From Candidatus Glassiibacteriota bacterium (lineage in GTDB: Bacteria; Gemmatimonadota; Glassbacteria; GWA2-58-10), in NCBI GenBank assembly GCA_016934095.1, contig JAFGTO010000531.1, positions 1-11,331 on the forward strand: a DNA stretch of 11,331 bases. Direction: 5' to 3'. Position 1 is the first letter of the stretch, and every line of letters starts with the position of its first letter. The position numbers and the translations under genes are program-made. The notes beneath the pieces are model-generated. The model had not been told where the DNA came from. It saw only the letters and a list, made by a program, of their open reading frames with translations, and ran no database searches. This document shows, piece by piece, positions 6,678 to 11,331 of this stretch.

Positions 6678-7727
6678 ATGAACTTCCTGGGCGTGTATTT
6701 CAAGGACCCCGAGTATTTCAATCTCTTCTGGCTGGTGCCGCTGCTGGCCCTGTTCCTCTGGTGGGCTTCCCGCCGCAGGAAAAGGCTGCTGGAGCGTTTC
6801 GGCAGGCCGGATTTGCTCGGCAGGCTGTCCACCACGCCGCTCGCCGGCGTGGGTTTCGCCCGCCGGGTGCTGGTACTAGCGGCCCTGGTCTTCCTGATAT
6901 TTGCAGTGGCCCGGCCCCAGTACGGGAAAAAGCCGGTGATTCTCAAGCGGGAGGGCCGCGACATTGTTTTCCTGCTGGACACCTCGCTCAGCATGCTGGC
7001 CGAGGATATCAAGCCGAACCGCCTGGCCCGGGCCCGCTTCGAGATTGTCAGCCTGCTCGGCCGCCTGGAGGGCGACCGGGTGGCCCTGGTGCCTTTCGCC
7101 GGGGATGCTGTGGTGCTCTGCCCGCTGACCACCGACTACGACGCCCTGGGGCTTTTCCTGGAAGGGGCGGATACCGACATCATCTCGCTGCCCGGGACCG
7201 ATATCTCCCGCGCCCTCAAGGCCGGTGCCGGGGTCTTCGACCAGGAACAGGCCAAGTACAAGGTGATGGTGCTGATCACCGACGGCGAGCAGCTAGAGGG
7301 AGATGCGCTGGAAGTGGTCAGCTCCCTGAAAGAAAAAGGCATCCGCCTCTATGCCATCGGTATCGGCTCCACCGAGGGGGTGCCCATTCCGCTGAAAGAG
7401 GCCGGGGGCGGGGCCGGGCACAAGAGGGACGACAACAGCCAGGTGGTGATCTCCCGCCTGGGGGAGGCCCTGCTGGTGGAGCTGGCGCGCAGCGGGGGAG
7501 GAGAATACTACCGGGCCGGCAGGGAAGCCATAGAGCTAGACCGAATTTTCGAGGACATCAAGAAGCTGGAGAAACGAGAGCTCGAAGCGCGGGATTTCAC
7601 CCTCTACCACGACCGCTACCAGTGGCCCCTGGGGATTGCACTGGTATTGCTGCTGGCCGAATCCCTGCTCTGGGACGGCCGCAGGGCCGGAGGGGCGCGG
7701 GAGCGGGTCGATAGCAGGGAAACTTGA
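6678..7727 (+). CDS. batB: BatB, VWA-domain membrane protein
   Basis: A 349-residue protein, paralogous to the BatA encoded upstream. GAAGGA at 6669-6674 precedes the ATG with short spacing. Membrane helices are at about 14-30, 62-78 and 315-331. The VWA domain (about 92-295) keeps a full MIDAS: DTSLS with D101, S103 and S105, T174 in PGTD, and D202 in ITDG. The stretches 'VPIPLKEAGGG' and 'SGGGEYYRA' match the conserved C-terminal half of BatA/BatB VWA domains. The domain should face the periplasm between the second and third helices. BatB likely forms a complex with BatA and the TPR proteins BatC and BatE. It is followed by batC after 34 bases. Distinction from a second BatA rests on gene order (batA first, then batB, then batC). 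Confidence 0.92.
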   Translation: MNFLGVYFKDPEYFNLFWLVPLLALFLWWASRRRKRLLERFGRPDLLGRLSTTPLAGVGFARRVLVLAALVFLIFAVARPQYGKKPVILKREGRDIVFLLDTSLSMLAEDIKPNRLARARFEIVSLLGRLEGDRVALVPFAGDAVVLCPLTTDYDALGLFLEGADTDIISLPGTDISRALKAGAGVFDQEQAKYKVMVLITDGEQLEGDALEVVSSLKEKGIRLYAIGIGSTEGVPIPLKEAGGGAGHKRDDNSQVVISRLGEALLVELARSGGGEYYRAGREAIELDRIFEDIKKLEKRELEARDFTLYHDRYQWPLGIALVLLLAESLLWDGRRAGGARERVDSRET

Positions 7728-7761
7728 GTACAGTCGAAAAGAGGAAGCTGAGAGGTATACC

Positions 7762-8541
<780 letters not shown>

Positions 8542-8561
8542 GCCTGAGTGGAGCCTGATCC

Positions 8562-10373
8562 ATGAGATACAGCTTGATCTGCATATGCCTGGCGTCTTTG
8601 CTGGCACCGTCCGCCACTCCGGCACAGGATGTCAAAGTCGAGCTGAGCCTGAGCCTTAACCGGGTCTCGGTGAACGACCGGGTACAGATGACGGTTACGG
8701 TATCCGGTACGCTGCGCAGCGTGCCCGAGCCGCAGATCCAGAACCTGGATGGCTTCACCATCGTAGGCAGCAGCCGGTCGAGCCAGTTCTCCTTTGTCAA
8801 CGGAAGGATCAGCGCCAGCAACACCACTGTCTATACCCTGCTTCCCTCAGGGGAGGGGACTTTCACCATCGGCCCGGCCACGGTGGAAATCCAGGGCAAG
8901 ACCTTCAGTTCCTCCAGGGCTACGGTCGAGGTCGCCCCGGCTGCAGGACAGCCTCCCCAGGCTCCCCAGCCCGGAGGGACGCCAGCTCCCGGGACGGCCC
9001 CGGCACCGCAGCCCCAGGCCGCGCAGCCGGGCGGGGCCAGCTCGACGCCGGACGGAAACATCTTTATCCGGGGGACCGTGGACAAGCAGGAAGTCTACCT
9101 GGGCGAGCAGGTGATCTACACTTTCGGTTTTTACAACCGGGTGAACCTGATGGAGAACCCGAACTACACCCCGGCCTCTTTCAATGGTTTCTGGGTCGAG
9201 GAGCTGGACCAGTCGGCCCGCAGGCTCCAGCGTAACGTGGGCGGCAGGGCCTACATGGTCCAGGAGCTGCGCTACGCCCTTTTTCCCACGATCGGCGGCG
9301 AGGCCGCCATCTCTCCCGCCAGGCTGACAATATCCCTCAGCAATGTCTGGGACTTCTTCAACCGAGGCCGCAGCTATAACCTCCAGACTTCCGAGCTGAA
9401 AATAAAGGTCAAGCCGCTGCCCGAGACCGGCAAGCCGAAAATATTCAGCGGCGCAGTGGGGCAGTTCAGGATCAGCACCCGGCTGGACAAAAAAGAAGTC
9501 AAACAGGGGGAGGCGATAACCCTGGAGGTGGTGGTCTCGGGCAGCGGCAACCTCAAGACGGTTGCCGAGCCGGTGCTGCCGGAGATGGATGATTTCGACA
9601 TCTACGGGTCCAAGAGCGAGGAGAAAATCGAGCGCTCGGATGCCGGCATCGGCGGAAGGAAGGTTTTCAGCTATGTGATAGTGCCGCGCAAGGCCGGTGA
9701 GATCAGGTGGCCTGGCATCCCGCTGGCTTATTTCGACCCGGGAGCCGGGAAATATGTTACTGTTAAAGGCTCCGAGATCTCTTTCACTGTCCTGCCCGGC
9801 AAACAGGAGGAGGAAGCTCCACCTTACCGCTTCCTGGCCAACCAGGTGCTCTCGCTCGGCGAGGACATCCGCTACATCAAGGAAAGCCCCGCGGCCCTGC
9901 GTCCGGAGCCGGCGGCCCTGTTCGAATCACGGCTCTTCTGGCTGCTCCACCTGGTGCCGCTGCTCTGCCTGGGTGCGGTCCTGCTCTACCGCCGCCACCA
10001 GGGCAGGATGATGAGCGACCTGGCCTATGCGCGCCTCAGGGGAGCGGGCAGGAGGCTGGCGCGAAGGCTGAAGAAAGCTTCCAGGGAGCTTTCCGCCGGC
10101 AACGTTGCCGGGTGCTACGCCGAGCTGGACCGGGCCCTGGTGCATTTTATCGGCGACAAGCTCAATGTCGAAACTGTCGGCATGGTGGTCGAGGAGGTCA
10201 TCGAGCTGCTGGCCAGGCGCGAGCTGGATGAGGCGACCCGGAGCGATGTGGCCGGTTGTCTGGAGCATTTCGCCTATGTCCGGTTCACCCCCCGGGCCGG
10301 GGACAGGGAAGAGGCCCGGGAGTACCTGAAAAAAGTGCGGAAGCTCACCGAGCGCCTGGACCGCGCCCTCTAG
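8562..10373 (+). CDS. batD: BatD, oxygen-tolerance family protein
   Basis: A 603-residue protein, typical BatD length. GGAG at 8550-8553 lies eight bases before the ATG. A cleavable signal peptide (about 1-21, cut near ATPA-QD) leads into a beta-sandwich-like block (21-125). A Pro/Ala/Gly-rich linker follows (about 126-164), then two further blocks (167-285 and 298-412). The blocks carry the recurring 'VDKQEVYLGEQVIYTF' / 'LDKKEVKQGEAITLEV' pattern of the BatD family. A membrane helix at about 457-476 follows. The cytoplasmic helical tail (about 483-603) resembles the tail of the DUF4381-like protein encoded at 4177-5289. BatD likely spans the inner membrane with its beta domains in the periplasm, next to the BatA/BatB VWA domains. 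No catalytic motif is visible. It follows batC by 20 bases in the same transcription direction. Confidence 0.92.
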   Translation: MRYSLICICLASLLAPSATPAQDVKVELSLSLNRVSVNDRVQMTVTVSGTLRSVPEPQIQNLDGFTIVGSSRSSQFSFVNGRISASNTTVYTLLPSGEGTFTIGPATVEIQGKTFSSSRATVEVAPAAGQPPQAPQPGGTPAPGTAPAPQPQAAQPGGASSTPDGNIFIRGTVDKQEVYLGEQVIYTFGFYNRVNLMENPNYTPASFNGFWVEELDQSARRLQRNVGGRAYMVQELRYALFPTIGGEAAISPARLTISLSNVWDFFNRGRSYNLQTSELKIKVKPLPETGKPKIFSGAVGQFRISTRLDKKEVKQGEAITLEVVVSGSGNLKTVAEPVLPEMDDFDIYGSKSEEKIERSDAGIGGRKVFSYVIVPRKAGEIRWPGIPLAYFDPGAGKYVTVKGSEISFTVLPGKQEEEAPPYRFLANQVLSLGEDIRYIKESPAALRPEPAALFESRLFWLLHLVPLLCLGAVLLYRRHQGRMMSDLAYARLRGAGRRLARRLKKASRELSAGNVAGCYAELDRALVHFIGDKLNVETVGMVVEEVIELLARRELDEATRSDVAGCLEHFAYVRFTPRAGDREEAREYLKKVRKLTERLDRAL

Positions 10374-10374
10374 C

Positions 10375-10413
10375 ATGAACGGTCGCTTTCGCAAGCGGCA
10401 GGAGAAAAAATAA
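10375..10413 (+). other. Possible 12-codon leader ORF before batE
   Basis: An ATG one base after the batD stop opens a 12-codon frame (MNGRFRKRQEKK) ending in TAA at 10411-10413, four bases before the batE ATG. It contains the AGGAG that would serve batE. It lacks its own ribosome binding site but could be reached by ribosomes ending batD, and so couple batD to batE translation. A small hairpin (CGCTT 10384-10388 with AAGCG 10393-10397) lies within it. It may be chance. Confidence 0.2.
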
Positions 10414-10417
10414 GCTT

Positions 10418-11215
10418 ATGCTTCCATTGCTGAAAAGGTTGCTACTGCTCCTGAGTGCGGTGCCGTGTATCTGGGCGGCATCTGTCCGGGCAGAGGATAA
10501 CGGTTCGGCCACCACTCTGGAGCGCAGGTTCCGCGAGGCCAACCGGGCCTACAGCGAGAATGATTTCGAGGGCGCGGCCAAGGGATACCGCGAGCTGCTC
10601 AAGCTCACCGGGCCTAACGCCGGGCTGTATTACAACCTGGGCTGCGCCGCCCTCAAGGCCGGGCACCTGGGCCGCGCAGTGCTGAATTTCAAGCGGGCGG
10701 CGCGCCTGTCTCCGCGCGACCCCGACATCCGGGCGAACCTGAGTTTCGTAACCGCGCTCACCCGGCCCGCCGGCTCGGAAGAGGAAAATTCCCGGGGGTT
10801 CCTCACAGACCTGTTCACCCGCTGGGTCTTCCTGCTGAGCGCCCGGGAGGCCGGCATCCTGCAGCTTGTTTTTCTGGTCTGGGTCGCGGTCGGGGTAACC
10901 GTGGCTGCCCTGGGGCACAGGGGCGTGCTGCGCAAGGCGGTGATCGGCTGGAGCGCGGCTGGGCTGGTGCTGCTGGCGGCCAACAGCCTGGTGCTGGGAA
11001 TGCACATTTACAGCCTGCGCTACGGCAGCCAGGCGGTGGTGGTCGAGGACGGGGCCCAGGCCCGCAGCGGGCCTGGAGAGGACAATACCAGGGTGCTGGT
11101 GCTCCCGGAGGGCACGCTGGTGGCCCTGCGCGAGAGCCGGGGAGGCTGGGTGCTGGTCAGCCTGCCGAGCGGCAGGAGCGGCTGGCTGCCCGGCGAAATG
11201 GTCGAGAAGATCTAG
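10418..11215 (+). CDS. batE: BatE, TPR and SH3-like domain membrane protein
   Basis: A 265-residue protein with the BatE domain order. A signal peptide (about 1-25, ending SVRA-ED) is followed by two TPR units (about 34-67 and 68-101, with YYNLGCAALKAGHLGRAVLNF). Two membrane helices lie at about 145-166 and 175-195. A C-terminal bacterial SH3-like domain (about 205-265) contains 'ARSGPGED', 'LPEGTLVAL' and 'SGWLPGEMVEKI'. It closes the bat cluster, 44 bases after batD. AGGAG at 10400-10404 is 13 bases from the ATG, longer than ideal, so translation may depend on coupling to upstream ribosomes. The predicted role is a membrane-bound scaffold. The SH3-like domain may contact cell wall or partner proteins, known only by family analogy. 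No terminator is seen after the stop. Confidence 0.9.
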   Translation: MLPLLKRLLLLLSAVPCIWAASVRAEDNGSATTLERRFREANRAYSENDFEGAAKGYRELLKLTGPNAGLYYNLGCAALKAGHLGRAVLNFKRAARLSPRDPDIRANLSFVTALTRPAGSEEENSRGFLTDLFTRWVFLLSAREAGILQLVFLVWVAVGVTVAALGHRGVLRKAVIGWSAAGLVLLAANSLVLGMHIYSLRYGSQAVVVEDGAQARSGPGEDNTRVLVLPEGTLVALRESRGGWVLVSLPSGRSGWLPGEMVEKI

Positions 11216-11219
11216 TGTA

Positions 11220-11248
11220 TTGTAACAGAATTAACTTTACTTTATAAA
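11220..11248 (+). promoter_or_regulatory. Sigma70-like promoter for the gene starting at 11307
   Basis: A -35-like TTGTAA (11220-11225) and a -10-like TATAAA (11243-11248) are separated by 17 bases, within a sharply AT-rich gap. Predicted transcription would start near 11255, giving a leader of about 50 bases before the ATG. The -10 matches consensus at five of six positions and the -35 at four. If the organism uses the Bacteroidota-type promoter consensus, this call would need revision. Confidence 0.4.
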
Positions 11249-11294
11249 TTTCATGTGATACCTTACTGTCAAGTGATTTCAACAAAGATACTAC

Positions 11295-11302
11295 AGGAGG
11301 TG
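11295..11302 (+). promoter_or_regulatory. Strong ribosome binding site (AGGAGGTG)
   Basis: AGGAGGTG matches the anti-Shine-Dalgarno complement at full length. The AGGAGG core ends six bases before ATG 11307. It is the strongest such site in the window, suggesting that the downstream gene is highly translated. Confidence 0.8.
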
Positions 11303-11306
11303 TCAC

Positions 11307-11331
11307 ATGGCAAAACGTGGTCGAGTTGCAC
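11307..11331 (+). CDS. Start of an unidentified gene (first 8 codons)
   Basis: The ATG at 11307 follows a near-perfect ribosome binding site and a promoter candidate. The visible residues are MAKRGRVA, after which the window ends. The basic start is compatible with a nucleic-acid-binding protein, but eight residues cannot identify a family. It appears to be the first gene of a new transcription unit, separate from the bat cluster. Confidence 0.65.

Noticed and set aside
7636..7761. Upstream in-frame start for batC at 7636
   Set aside because: It would add 42 residues of Cys/Trp/Gly-rich sequence read from within batB, without a ribosome binding site. ATG 7762 has a good one and gives a proper membrane segment.
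11161..11176. CCTGCC-GAGC-GGCAGG hairpin as the terminator of the bat operon
   Set aside because: It lies inside the batE coding region, encodes part of the SH3-like domain, and is not followed by a T run.

Overview
The window is GC-rich, uses GTG starts, and has its genes packed on the + strand. It looks like a bacterial chromosome from the Fibrobacteres-Chlorobi-Bacteroidetes (FCB) group or a related uncultivated phylum. This is inferred from gene content: a gliding-type GldA/GldF/GldG ABC module next to a complete batA-batB-batC-batD-batE set, both typical of that group. No 16S rRNA or other taxonomic marker is present, so the placement is tentative.

Layout, left to right: (1) the C-terminal end of an ABC transporter ATPase (to 211), followed by a small terminator-like hairpin; (2) an ABC-2 membrane permease of GldF type (284-1063); (3) a GldG-type auxiliary membrane protein (1074-2762); (4) a membrane-anchored DUF4340 protein (2835-4205); (5) a protein with an N-terminal beta-rich domain, a central membrane helix and a DUF4381/BatD-like cytoplasmic tail (4177-5289), overlapping its neighbours at both ends; (6) BatA (5286-6284), a von Willebrand factor A (VWA) protein; (7) a 393-base AT-richer gap holding a 24-bp perfect inverted repeat and two CTTG-loop hairpins; (8) BatB, a second VWA protein (6678-7727); (9) BatC, a tetratricopeptide (TPR) protein with a long glutamine-rich segment (7762-8541); (10) BatD (8562-10373); (11) BatE (10418-11215); (12) a 91-base AT-rich gap with a good promoter candidate and a strong ribosome binding site, leading into the first codons of a new gene (11307 onward).

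How they may work together: the first four genes form the membrane, ATPase and extracytoplasmic parts of an ABC-2-type exporter of unknown substrate. The bat genes form a membrane-associated assembly: two VWA proteins with intact metal-ion-dependent adhesion sites (MIDAS) facing the periplasm, TPR scaffolds (BatC, BatE) and beta-domain proteins (BatD and the DUF4381-like protein). In well-studied genomes bat genes sit with a MoxR AAA+ ATPase and a DUF58 protein. Neither is in this window, and the gld-type module stands directly upstream instead. The biochemical role of the Bat proteins is not settled, despite the historical name Bacteroides aerotolerance.

All protein families here are recognisable. 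The less ordinary features are the direct gld-bat junction, the palindromic insertion-like segment between batA and batB, and the glutamine tract in BatC.
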